Shown piece after piece: positions 54,307-64,000 of a stretch of 64,000 bases of DNA; position 1 is the stretch's first letter; each line of letters starts with the position of its first letter. The notes beneath the pieces were generated by a model. The model was given only the letters and a program-made list of their open reading frames with translations. It was not told where the DNA came from and did not search any database. Made by a program: the position numbers and the translations under genes. Origin of the DNA: Isoetes taiwanensis (taxonomy: Eukaryota > Streptophyta > Lycopodiopsida > Isoetales > Isoetaceae); NCBI GenBank assembly GCA_021234155.1, contig JAJEKV010000218.1, forward strand, positions 686,001-750,000, read 5' to 3'.

Positions 54307-56080
54307 CTGTTTGTTGAACAAGATTATTGGAGAGGCATTGGTTTTTCTCCTTCAAATGTGTATGGGCCATTATATTGAGATTATCTTCTATCTTCTCTTG
54401 TTTATTGTGCTTCATGGCTCACTAAAACCTTCATGTTATACAGAAATACATCCTCTATATTGAATATCATGATTCATTTTGGATTTTGCTTGGTCAAACT
54501 AAGGAACAAAAATATGAATTTTGCTTTCGCATGTAGGAGCCACTTGTATAAGGATTTGTATCTCTTCATTATATATGAGACATTTAGGCAGGCGTGGTCA
54601 TTGTGAATAAGGAATCAAAGTTTGATAACTTGCATTTGCACCAACATTTTTATCTACGTGATGTTTTGAATGATGAATGAAGAAGAAGAGCATATTTTAC
54701 ATTCACCTGAGACCAACTGATATGTTAGATGCACATACGACCATACCAACATTGCTCACTAGGTCCTTCCCCCGATCACTTTCTACTGGTATGCAAGCCT
54801 GGGAGTAGAAAACTAGCGTGTTACCATTAGACAAAATGTCGAGAACATGTGGCATTTCTTTTTTATGGTTTATAATAGAGAATAGAGACTTAGATGGGAG
54901 ATGAAGCTATGGACTTAAAATTTAATATGGAAATCTAGGTACATATTTCTTTTTTGCCCAATAGATGTACCTACGTTTGAATCCTAGGGCCCACTTGATC
55001 TTAGGCATAACGTAACTAGCACTGTTGCAAATTAAACGGGAGTGTTGCAGCACTCCCGTTTCGTAGATTCCCTTTTTAAAAACACCACATTTCTAAAATT
55101 AGCCTTTTTTGAAACTTGTTGAGAATTTGTAGAGGTTCCGTGTTTTTTTCCTATCATTTAGGGCCATCATTAGGCGACAACTTTGTATTTATGGAAATAA
55201 AATTTTCTAAAAGGCTCCACTAAAATGCTTCTCCGCTCTCACGGCGACCCAGTTTCCATTTTGTTCTAAACTTGGAAAATGGAAAGCCTACAAAATGCCC
55301 CGAAGCCTAACATGTAAGCTAATTCAGTTTTTTTTCCCCTCCTTTTCCTTTACCACAAAATGCAGCCATGAAAAAAGGTTAAAAAGGCTAATAAAAAGTT
55401 AAAGGTTTGTATTAGCAATCTGTGTGCATTTGTGAAATCAATATTAGGGTTGGATTGTAGAGGGTTTAAAGGGTAATCGAGATTAGTGTTCGATTGTTAA
55501 GGGCAAGCATGGAGAAGACAACGGATCTCAACATTTTATACTTCGTAAAGTCAGGGTGCTATAGATTTAGCCCGTGCATCCAAAGATGTCGCGTCACATG
55601 ACCGCCATTCTTTTCTTGAATGTCGCCCTGAATTTTCGACGACACTTAGACTGACATTTTGAAATTTCACCTGCAATTCTACACTCTAGCCATTAGATGC
55701 TTGCCATGCGGTGCTGAATCTATGACACTCGTAACTTCACATTGCAGGAACATCCCTCTACCTTGAATTTCGGCGAGTCAAGCAGGCCTCCGCGCTGCTG
55801 CAGGTATTTCAACCTTTCTCGCCAGACTTCAAGGCAGAGGGGCATTTTTATATATAGCAAAATTGTGAATCTACTAGAAGACTATGATATGCTCAAAGGA
55901 TCGGCCAAAGTGGACAAGCAACAGTTCCAGAGATTTTATTTTTGTAAAATACTAGGAACTCAAAGATAATTGGCACTGGAGGTTTTGAGCAGAAGATACT
56001 CCAAGGAGGTTGATCTTTGGGGTTGGGAATTATTCTTTACGAAGAACTTACAAGCTGGGATACTTTTTTAGAACTCAAAA
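54307..56080. other. Unassigned sequence
   Basis: No supported gene. A perfect 11-bp hairpin (AAACGGGAGTG / CACTCCCGTTT, 55034-55061) is present. A short frame at 55742-55969 has no motif. The rest shows nothing I can name. Confidence 0.3.
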
Positions 56081-57006
56081 GGGCAAAAGTATGCTGGTGG
56101 GTATCAAATAAACGCGGTTCAGCACCCAGCACCCAGCACTTTCCAGCACTTTTTTTTTTTTTGGTTTTCATAATCGGCCATGCAATTCGATCATATATGC
56201 AAAATTTCAGGGCCTAATTTGGGATATTGAGTGAGCAATTAGAGAAAACCCATTTTTGCAGCAATTTTGGTAAAACAGAACAAAATTTCTTAATTCAGCC
56301 CAAATTAAGCTAAATCAGATGGGGCTTTTCAGATTTTCATAATCGGCCATGCACCCATATCCTACGTGCAAAATTTCAGAACCTAATTTGGGATATTGTG
56401 TGAGCAATTGGAGAAAAACCATTTTCGCAGCTAGTTTTGGTACAAGTGAAGAATTTTTTAATTCAGCCCAAATTAAGCTAAATCCGGTGGGGCTTTTTGT
56501 TTTTCATAATCGGCCATGCAATTATATCATATTTGCAAAATTTCAGAACCTAATTTGGGATATTGAGTGAAAAATTAAAGAAAAACCATTCTTGCAGCGC
56601 AGTTTTTGTAAAACAGTGAGAAATCTCTTAAGTCAGCCCAATTTAAGCAAAATTAGATGGGGCTTTTAGGCTGAATATGGTCGAAATGACAATCCTACCT
56701 TGGTGGATAAGTTTTATGAAAAGATATGATGGATTGAGCAACTAATTGGAGATTCACATGCCAATTTGGAGTTTGGGTCAATCTGCGCACTAGTCAAACT
56801 CCAATCTAATGAAATCGATGCTAATCTGATGAAAAATTCGAGCATTGTGGAATGATTCTTGGCTGAAGAATCCTCTTAACAAATGAAGGGTGTAAAAAAA
56901 CGAACCCACCAGCACCCACCATCACCCAAAAAAAAGCAGGAAGCAGGGGTGCTGAAAGCATGCGTCCGGACGCATGCTTTTGATACCCACCAGCATACTT
57001 TTGCCC
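56081..57006. mobile_element. 926-bp TIR element with internal tandem repeats
   Basis: Perfect 28-bp terminal inverted repeats (56081-56108 starting GGGCAAAAGTATGCTGG; 56979-57006 ending CATACTTTTGCCC) are flanked by AAAA on both sides, a possible target duplication. Inside are three direct ~168-bp units (56165-56665) and, next to the right TIR, a 26-bp perfect palindrome centred on GTCCGGAC. No transposase is encoded, so it is a non-autonomous DNA transposon. The superfamily is not identified. Confidence 0.75.
56165..56665. repeat. Three tandem ~168-bp repeats inside the TIR element
   Basis: Units start at about 56165, 56335 and 56502 with TTTTCATAATCGGCCATGC, share GCAAAATTTCAGRRCCTAA, and end in GATGGGGCTTTT or a close variant. 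Confidence 0.85.
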
Positions 57007-57829
57007 AAAAGCTCAGGTGTTAAATGCAAACTGATTAATAAGGAGGATTTGGCCATTTCACATTTATTTTCCTGTTGATACATCATCCGAAGCAAAAGAT
57101 CTTGTTCTGGCCTTGTTGCAACCCAATCCAAAAACAAGAATATCTACAGTGTATTTCATCCCATCCCTAGGTTTTGAAGCATAGTTTATGTCAATCAGTC
57201 GGTTGCAAACCAAAATGCAAAAGAAACCCATTTGTAGCACAGGCCCAGGCCAAGCATCAACGAATTTGATTGCAACTTAAAAATCAGGAAGCAACTGTGC
57301 CCCATGTGCTCGTTAAATTTCAATGGTTAAATGTCAAATGGCAAGCTACTACTCACGAATTTCCTCTGCTTGGAAAGGTTTACTGATACAATTCCCTTTA
57401 TCAAGATCTCCTCCTTCAAGAAATGGGAGTAATTTATTGGAACAAGCTTAAAGAAAAAAGCCTCTATTCAGAGTTTGTTCAGGTTTTCATTTGTACAAGT
57501 GTACTTGGACAATTTTTCTAAACTACATTCATTATGAGCTAGTTATAGCTCACTTGTTGTACATACAAAGATGTGAATAAAAATCATCATGGGATTACGT
57601 CTCTTTTCCCAATAATAATTTGCAAGATCCCACTCCACATTAGAATTCCATTCATTGATAGGATTGTAGAATTATGTGACTATCTAGGGCTAGTTGACAT
57701 ACTTGGCCAACTGAATTAATTTGTGCAACTAGAGGGGAGAAAACATAAATTTTGTTTCGTGTAATGTATTTGTTAGAATGGATAAGACGTGGCAATATGA
57801 AAGTTTCGTGTATAAAAGGTGTCCTCCAT
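57007..57829. other. Unassigned sequence
   Basis: No supported gene or repeat. CGTGTATAAAAGGTGTCC at about 57807 resembles a TATA box, but no gene start follows before the foldback elements. Confidence 0.3.
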
Positions 57830-58013
57830 CCTTAACACACTGCCCCTCAAGTTTATAGTGATCCAACGGCTGAGATCAATCTTGATCAGTGTGTTACTGG
57901 AGCTATAACACACTGCTACTCCATAACACCCTAGGATGTTATGAAATGGATGGATCCAGATCGATTTTGATAATGATCGGATGGCCCAAAACTCTCGGGG
58001 CAGTGTGTTAAGG
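57830..58013. mobile_element. MITE with 17-bp TIRs
   Basis: CCTTAACACACTGCCCC (57830-57846) and GGGGCAGTGTGTTAAGG (57997-58013) are perfect inverted repeats. The interior holds further imperfect inverted blocks and an internal hairpin CAGTGTGTTA / TATAACACACTG (about 57895-57923). The total is 184 bp. It abuts a second foldback at 58016. Confidence 0.7.
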
Positions 58014-58015
58014 GC

Positions 58016-58160
58016 GATAACGCCCTGGCCCTCGGGTGTTACTTCAAAAAAAATTTTCGGGCCATCAAAATGGCTCGGGCGTGCGCTACGCACACACCCT
58101 CGCCATTTTGATGGCCCTCAAATTTTTTTTTCAGTAACACCCTCGGCCCAGGGCGTTATC
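58016..58160. mobile_element. Foldback element with ~68-bp arms
   Basis: GATAACGCCCTGG... (58016) and ...CCAGGGCGTTATC (ending 58160) are reverse complements almost to the centre. The centre is a GTGCGCTACGCAC-like palindrome. The arms include matched poly-A/poly-T runs and TGGCCC/GGGCCA blocks. The hairpin would be nearly continuous. Confidence 0.75.
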
Positions 58161-58736
58161 TACTCCATATAGTTGACTAAGAAAATTTTAAGATGTATTG
58201 AATATATTATTTCATAATATGTTAGGTTTTTATTTTGTAGGAGCCATACTTATGTAAATCGTTTGTGATGCTCACATTGTAGATAACGTATTTGATGATC
58301 AATCTTTTGTTGAATGTGTATTTTGTTCTATCTCTTCATTTGCATTAGAATTTATGCATGATTTTCTTTTGAAATAAAATAATAAAATGTACAAATGTTG
58401 GTTGTCTTCTTTGGTGTTCGTGTAACTTTTATTTCTTTATAAATACAAGACAAAGCTATAAGGAAGAATACGACTTCTGCTTCTGAATTTGTAGTAGCAA
58501 CCGATGACTAAAATGATAAACGAATAATGAAAAGAACTTATATTTTTTACCCCCTTTACCCCTCTTAATCCAGGATGCTGGGTGGAAGACTGCGAGGTAA
58601 GATCTGCGGGGTGAAATGGGTAGCCGAAAATCAAAGGAAGCCAGAGCCGAGCTTGGAAAAAAAAAGGGGGAAATTTTGGATACACACGCCAGGAGGGAGC
58701 GAAGGAATTTCGGGACCTTGCGAAACGTAATAGGGA

Positions 58737-58883
58737 AAGTTCACCTCGAAAAGATTCCTCGAGGGAATTTCCTCAGGCGAAGACGCCAGACGAGGCGGCG
58801 CCCAGGCGGCGAAGCCGCAGCGCGCCGAGTCTAGCGGTGCTGCCGAGGGAATATTCTCGAGGGATCTTTAAGAGGTGAACTCT
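58737..58883. mobile_element. GC-rich-core MITE
   Basis: The arms (58737-58774, starting AAGTTCACCTCGAAAAGAT; 58845-58883, ending TTTAAGAGGTGAACTCT) are imperfect inverted repeats of about 38 bp. The core is rich in GGCG/CGCC and resembles nothing in the flanks. No coding capacity. Confidence 0.65.
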
Positions 58884-59784
58884 CGTATCCTATGATTTCC
58901 GATTTTTTTCTTGTATTTTTATTTCGGGGTAATTTCTGGGTTTCCCTATTCTAAGCGGCGCCGCCCTAATGGAAGTTTCTTGAAGCTATGCAGCTTGCCG
59001 AAGCATAGGGATTTATCTATTCCTGACTATGGCTATGGTGTTGCCCATCTCCTATCTGCCGGAATCCTTCTGGCTCGTCATAAGCTTCAAAGTGAGCTCC
59101 AGATCGCCATTTCTGGCGCAGAGGCGAAAACCTTGTGTAATGTGTGTCCTTACTGGGAATTCTGTTAACAGTTGCTAAAATAGCCATAGCCAAATTGGAA
59201 ATTTTCCAGTTTGATGAGCTAAGGCATAGCCAAAGTGGGAATTTTCCAGTTTGATGAGATCGGAGGAAGAACAGGAACCTCCGCCTTCTTTGTTTCTGGA
59301 AATCCAGATGTTCAATTGATACTTTATTTTAGAAAACTCAAATGATTTATTTTGGAAAACACAAACGATTTACTTTCGGAATTCAGGTGTTGCATCATCG
59401 TTCTGTTTCAACAGCGGTGAACCTTATTAGAATTGAGGGCCATTCCCATGAGTTCCATGAGTTCAAGCCAAAGACGCTCTCCTGTGGCTCTGTGTAATTT
59501 AAAGACTATATACAGAAACAATTTGAGCTCCATCTAAATCTCTGCTAAATAGAAGCAACGACCCTAAATTGATCACTCTATTCTAGAATAGGCCTCCGCC
59601 TGAATTGTCTTTGATGCAAAGTGATCTTCTTTCGGAACTGTCTTCGTAGATGGGCTCTTCTCCTGCGAGACTGTAGGTATAAGAATAAGTAGGAGCATTT
59701 TAATAAATTAAGAAAATATAGGAGCATTTTCATAAATATTTAAAAATACAAGGGTATTTTTATAATTTTCCCTTAATTCTATTA
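58884..59784. other. Unassigned sequence
   Basis: A short plus-strand frame at about 58911-59168 (ISGFPYSKRRRPNG..., HLLSAGILLARHKLQSEL) is protein-like, but without a family, promoter or splice context I can defend. A duplicated TTTTCCAGTTTGATGAG block lies at about 59203 and 59245. Confidence 0.3.
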
Positions 59785-60176
59785 GGCCGAGATTCCACTG
59801 GCGGACATTAATGCCTGGCATTTAATAGCAAGCCAACCAAATGGACAGATTGCAAACTTCCGGAGTTGCACTGTGATTCCACTAGCACAGGCAATTTAGG
59901 TTTGGGAAGATGATGTGGAGCATCCGGGCGAGGCTAGGGAAGAGATAATTGCCGGATTAACTGTTAGGGAATTGTCCCCGACAATTTGGTAGGAAGGAAC
60001 TGCTGGCATCAAGATCTTTACACGCGCTCCTCATCTCCGACGGATTTGCTCCACGATTTAGTTTCAGCCCAAGGGAATTGTTGCAGTGGAATCAACGCAG
60101 CGGCAGCTTAGGTTTTTTAATAGAGGCAGTTTTGGTGAAACAGAGAACTGCCCCTTCCCGCAGTGGAATCTCACCC
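59785..60176. mobile_element. Tourist/Harbinger-like MITE (TTA target duplication)
   Basis: Left TIR GGCCGAGATTCCACTG (59785-59800) and right TIR CAGTGGAATCTCACCC (60161-60176) match at 14 of 16 positions. TTA flanks both sides (59782-59784 and 60177-60179). The 3-bp TWA duplication and GG-start TIRs are the PIF/Harbinger (Tourist) signature. The 392-bp element is non-coding. Confidence 0.65.
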
Positions 60177-60237
60177 TTAGAATACAGTTCCCTTTTTGTT
60201 TATGATCGTGTTCTCATATTCTAAGGGTGAGATTCCA
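60163..60237. repeat. 21-bp perfect inverted repeat between two MITE ends
   Basis: TGGAATCTCACCCTTAGAATA (60163-60183; 21 bp) pairs with 60217-60237. The right arm is the start (GGGTGAGATTCC at 60224) of a second, oppositely placed copy of the same MITE terminus. Its other end is not seen before the LINE. Confidence 0.7.
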
Positions 60238-60306
60238 TTAGAGTGGACGTCTTTTATTGACGTGGCACTAAAAGTCTCCATATTAAAATGGAGTGTTTGC
60301 GCATGA

Positions 60307-61602
60307 GATTCCACGCTGCTTCAGAAACTGCCAGAAAGTGAGAATTTCAAATGGACAAAGGTAAATGGAAGCTACAAAAGGATTCAGAAACAAAAAGTAG
60401 CAAGGGAACAATTGAAAGCTAAAGATAAGCTTCATGAAGACAACTCTTTCTCATACAAGAGAAGCAATGGAATAACAATTGGAGAACCAAAACTTCTGGT
60501 CAAAGGGGTCATTCCAGAAAAAGCTAAACATGCCACTCATGATCTATGTATGACATTGACCAACATCATCAAGGATGCCAAAAGTCAAGATAAGGGTCAA
60601 CGCTCTTACAGCCTAATGGACTACCCCATCAAAAACATAAGCAAAGATGGGTCATTAACTATGAAATCTCAAGGAAAAGCTAAGCAAAAGATGAATCCTA
60701 CTCCAAGGATTTCACAGACTTCTTCCACTCATTCAGCAAGTCTGTCCCATCTAAACATAACTTCTAATGTGCCTCATGGTCAATTGGATATGGGTTTGAC
60801 TAAATCCATAAGTCAAACCAATGAAGTTATTTCCAAAGATAATCAGCATCATCAAGATAATCAGGTTCAACATCAAACTGATCTGCATATCGACTGTCAA
60901 AACCCTTTTCAGGTATTATCTGACCTAAACAATAATCTAGATTTAGATTTAGATAAGAGCAGAGAATGTTTATCTTCACATGTCATTCCATCATTATACC
61001 CTTCTGAGACTGCCACAATTCATAATTCTATTCCACTCATTCCTCCCATTCAGTCCTCACTCCCATCCCTTATTGACTTGGATTCATCAATTGTGGAAGA
61101 ACCTTTCAGTCCTCCAAGAATATCTAGTAAGGTTGCAGATCAGCTAGCTTCCTTGCAAATGCAAATGGTTCATGACACAGCAGATCAAGGATTCTCCAAA
61201 GATACTGAGCTCAAAGGGATAGCTACTTCTGACTTTGTTCCTGAGACTCCAGAGGATAAACAAGATTCAGTACTGCAAATGGAGCTTCAAGAAAACTCCA
61301 GGCAAGTATTAGATTCTATTCCATTAAATACTCTTGATAATAACTCTATGTTTCATTTTTATCCTGGTGGTTGCTCTGATTATAGTGATTGTGAAGATTA
61401 TGTAACTGATAAAGAAAATTGGGGCAAGGAGGATTATCTTATAGACAACACTGCTAATCTCTCTAAGACTGAAATTGATCCTCCAGCCAAGAAATCTGCT
61501 AAAAAAGCCAGGAATAACATAGGGAAGATCCCATCAGGTATGAATAAGACTCCTGCCCAAAACACCAGGAGCAAAAAGAAATCTAAAATATCCAGAATTT
61601 GA
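60307..61602 (+). pseudogene. LINE ORF1 (nucleic-acid-binding protein), 5'-truncated
   Basis: The frame is open from 60307, with no ATG before FKWTKVNGSYKRIQKQKVAR at about 60345, so the true N-terminus is missing. The ~430-residue remainder is Ser/Asn/Asp/Lys-rich and ends in a basic tail (KKSAKKARNNIGK, NTRSKKKSKISRI), typical of the C-terminal part of plant L1-type ORF1 proteins. The stop overlaps the beginning of ORF2 by a few bases. The long intact frame suggests a fairly young copy. It was probably truncated on insertion next to the MITE at 60.2 kb. Confidence 0.65.
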
Positions 61603-61634
61603 TTTCCATGCTCTTCCCCTTTCTCTCTCTGGAT

Positions 61635-64000
61635 ATGAAGATTTTATCCTGGAATCTTAGAGGCATTAAAGGTCCTCTTAAAAGGAGACGAGCAATTGCT
61701 CAAATCAAATTATACAATGCTGACATAATTCTTCTTCAAGAGATTAAGCTGCCATCTTTTGAGTGTAGCAATCTAGGTGAATGGATTCACCCTAACTCCT
61801 CCTCCATTTGGATTGATTCTGTTGGGGCTAGTGGTGGTCTTGCTATAATATGGAAGGGTGATATCACTCATATTTCTCTTCATAATGCTCCCTCTAAAAC
61901 TTGGCAGGCTGTCATTCTCTCTATTTCCAACTCCATCTTTGGTGTTGTTAATGTCTATGCTCCTACTTCTCCAAATGATAGAGAACCTGTTTGGAATGAG
62001 ATTAATTCATGGTTAGGCTCCCAAAATTTGGATAATTGGATCCTTGCTGGTGACTTTAATAACACTCCCTCCTGGGAATTAAAGTTAGGAAATAAGATCA
62101 ATATGACTAGATCTGAAAAACAGGCCTGGGATTCTCTTTTAACAGACAATGGTCTAATCTACATTCCCTCTTCCACTGCTACTTATACCTGGTCCAATAA
62201 ACAGAAAGACAAAGCCCGTGTCTACTGCAGTTTGGATAGATTTTATGTGTCCAACCCTGCCACCTCTTTCTGGGACAATAACTATGTTTCTAGTGATGAA
62301 GGAACCTCTATCTCTGATCATCAGCCTCAGTTTCTTCACACTTCTCATGTCACCAAGATCCAGAGGCAAGGAAGTACTCCTTATAAATTCAATATCTCTC
62401 TTCTAGATAATGAGAACTTTTGCTCTCAATTTGTTGCCTTCTATGAGGATCTGACTGAGAGAATGAATAACTTGGCTGCTAATAATGGGAATAGGCAGCA
62501 AAAGAATCTTTTCTACTCTAAAATTAAATTTTGTGAAGTCCTGGATCAAAACATGGTCTAAAAGCTATGCACCTTAATTTTTCGTGGAAAAAAAAAAAAT
62601 CAACTTCTCGTGTTTATGAAAGATATCAGATCCTTACTTCAACAGGATCCTACAAATTTAAATCTGCAGATAGGTGAGGACATTTTGGAAAGGAAAATTA
62701 GAAGCATTGAAGAGATTGAGGCCAAGGGCTCTACCATCAGATGTAAGATAAAGTACTCCAATAAGATGGATTCTGGTAGCTCTAAATTCTTCTTTAGAGT
62801 AGCTAAGAGTAGAGTGTTGAGAAATTCTATATCTGAGGTGATTGATGACAATGGTACCAAGCATTCTTCTCATTTACGATATTGCCACTTTTTCAAGCAT
62901 AAATATATGGATATCTTCCAGAATAAACCTATTCCACCTACTGACTTGGTAGAGGCAAATGATTTTAAAGATATAGTGAATAATATTCTGCCTTCTGTTC
63001 CTGAAGTGATGAATGACTCCATGGTTACTCCTCCTTCTCAGCAAGAAATTCTTTCCTCTCTCTCTTCCTTCAGCAAGGGCAAATCTCCTGGTCCAGATGG
63101 CTTGCCAGCTGAGTTCTATATTAAGTTCTGGGATATTATCAAATATGATCTTACCTCCATGATTCATGACTTCTGGAATAATGATTATCTTCAGACCTCC
63201 ATTGCTAGTGGTTTCATCTCTTTAATTCCAAAAGTTGATCATCCGAGTAAATTCCAAGATTGGAGGCCCATTTCTCTTACCAATACATCAGTCAGCCTTT
63301 CTTCCTAATAGATATATTCTCGATAATTATGTGGCTGCTATGGAAGGTTTGAACTGGAATAAAATTTCTAATCAAAATTGCATTCTTCTCAAACTGGACT
63401 TCAAAAAGGCCTTTGATTCAGTTAGATGGGATTTCTTAGAGTTTGCTATGGCTAAACTTGGTTTCCATCCCAAGCTCATTAATCTTATTCTAGGTCTAAA
63501 TCTGAGATCTAAATTATTAATGGTGTGCCATCAGGGTTCTTCTCCTTATCTTGTGGTGTTAGGCAAGGTTGCCCTCTTGCTCCTTATCTTTTCCTGGTAG
63601 CAGCTGATCTTTTAACCAAAGTTATTTCCTATTATCAGGATAATGGCCTAATCAAAGGCCTCAAGCTTCCTAATTCGGATGAATATCTTACTATGCTCCA
63701 ATATGCTGATGACACCTTCTCATTTCTTCATGCTGATTTTGCCAATATTGAATGCTTCCTTAATATAATCAATAAATTCTCAGCTGCTTCTGGTATCTAT
63801 CTTAATATCAGTAAAAGTCTCATTATAGGGGATATTCCTGATCATCAACTTCTTGGTATTAATGTTCTCCCATCTGGTCAAGCTACTAAGCTCTTGGGGA
63901 TGCCTTTATCATTAGATCATAGCTTAAAGGGTCTTTGGGATCCTATTATTCAGAGAATAAAAAAAAAGCCGAATAATTACAGGAATTACCTCACTCTAGC
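61635..64000 (+). pseudogene. LINE ORF2: endonuclease and reverse transcriptase, runs off the window
   Basis: The start taken is ATG 61635 (MKILSWNLRGIKGP). The apurinic/apyrimidinic-type endonuclease is complete: NLRG, LLQEIK, GGLAIIWKG, VVNVYAPTS, LAGDFNNT and the terminal SDHQP with the catalytic His. A TAA at 62559, then a 12-A run and a frame shift, interrupt the linker. RT resumes at 62610: GKSPGPDGLPAEFYIKFWD, GFISLIPKVDHP, DWRPISLTNT. It then shifts to HQSAFLPNRYILDN, CILLKLDFKKAFDSVRWDF (first catalytic Asp), a further shift, GCPLAPYLFLVAADLL, and QYADDTFSF (YADD, 63702-63713). About 30 residues between SLTNT and HQSAF are missing. It continues past 64000. Confidence 0.85.

Noticed and set aside
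1-64000. CRISPR arrays or bacterial operons
   Set aside because: No short identical repeats with unique spacers; the gene structure is eukaryotic with spliceosomal introns.

Overview
The window looks like a repeat-dominated, AT-rich stretch of a land-plant (streptophyte) nuclear genome. Three things point that way. There is a multi-exon gene with short spliceosomal introns (about 67-140 bp) for a plant UBP23 / animal USP36-type deubiquitinase. There is a split gene for organellar ribosomal protein bL36. The retroelements are of plant type: dual-RNase-H Ty3/gypsy elements, a gag-only LTR element with a tRNA-iMet-like primer site, and plant LINEs. I cannot name the species; the short introns and the GC-rich LINE are compatible with a seedless plant, but that is a guess.

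Layout: 0.2-2.4 kb holds short duplications, a small MITE and a cluster of heat-shock elements. 3.06-3.31 kb (minus) is bL36. 3.4-8.55 kb is bounded by identical 103-bp direct repeats and holds short duplications plus exon-like fragments, including a broken GH3 beta-xylosidase piece. 9.8-12.1 kb holds the most unusual gene: a minus-strand HUH-endonuclease (Rep-like) protein with no helicase, followed by a second coding exon, a three-copy tandem repeat and several strong hairpins. This is compatible with a Replitron-type transposon. 15.07-17.74 kb is a tandem array of about 440-bp units, most carrying a tRNA-like box B. 19.0-22.5 kb (minus) is the UBP gene, with a 28-bp tandem duplication that breaks the frame near its C-terminus; a foldback MITE sits in its upstream region. 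23.65-24.95 kb is a GC-rich, 5'-truncated LINE whose 3' end recurs at 14.0 and 40.4 kb.

28.68-29.83 kb is a 1.15-kb G-rich imperfect repeat that could encode a secreted Pro/His/Ser-rich protein on the minus strand (TATA box, good start context, signal peptide). 30.6-31.0 kb is a broken unknown gene and 32.6-33.5 kb a decayed gypsy integrase. 35.4-38.4 kb holds a circularly permuted gypsy fragment (RNase H end, integrase, then gag) between identical 322-bp direct repeats. 41.77-54.31 kb is a nested pair. A 9.7-kb dual-RNase-H gypsy element (minus; 2.1-kb LTRs; target duplication CCATT) is inserted in the 5' LTR of a gag-only, non-autonomous LTR element (plus). The gag-only element's 3' LTR preserves the uninterrupted site. 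56-60.2 kb is rich in TIR/foldback elements: a 926-bp element with 28-bp TIRs, adjacent foldbacks at 57.83-58.16 kb, a GC-rich MITE at 58.74 kb, and a Tourist-like MITE at 59.79 kb. 60.3 kb to the end is a LINE with ORF1, an intact endonuclease and a damaged reverse transcriptase running off the window.

The likely functional host genes are bL36, UBP23-like and perhaps the secreted Pro/His-rich gene. Nearly everything else is transposon-derived or unassigned. All splice sites and family calls come from reading the sequence by eye; none were tested by database search.
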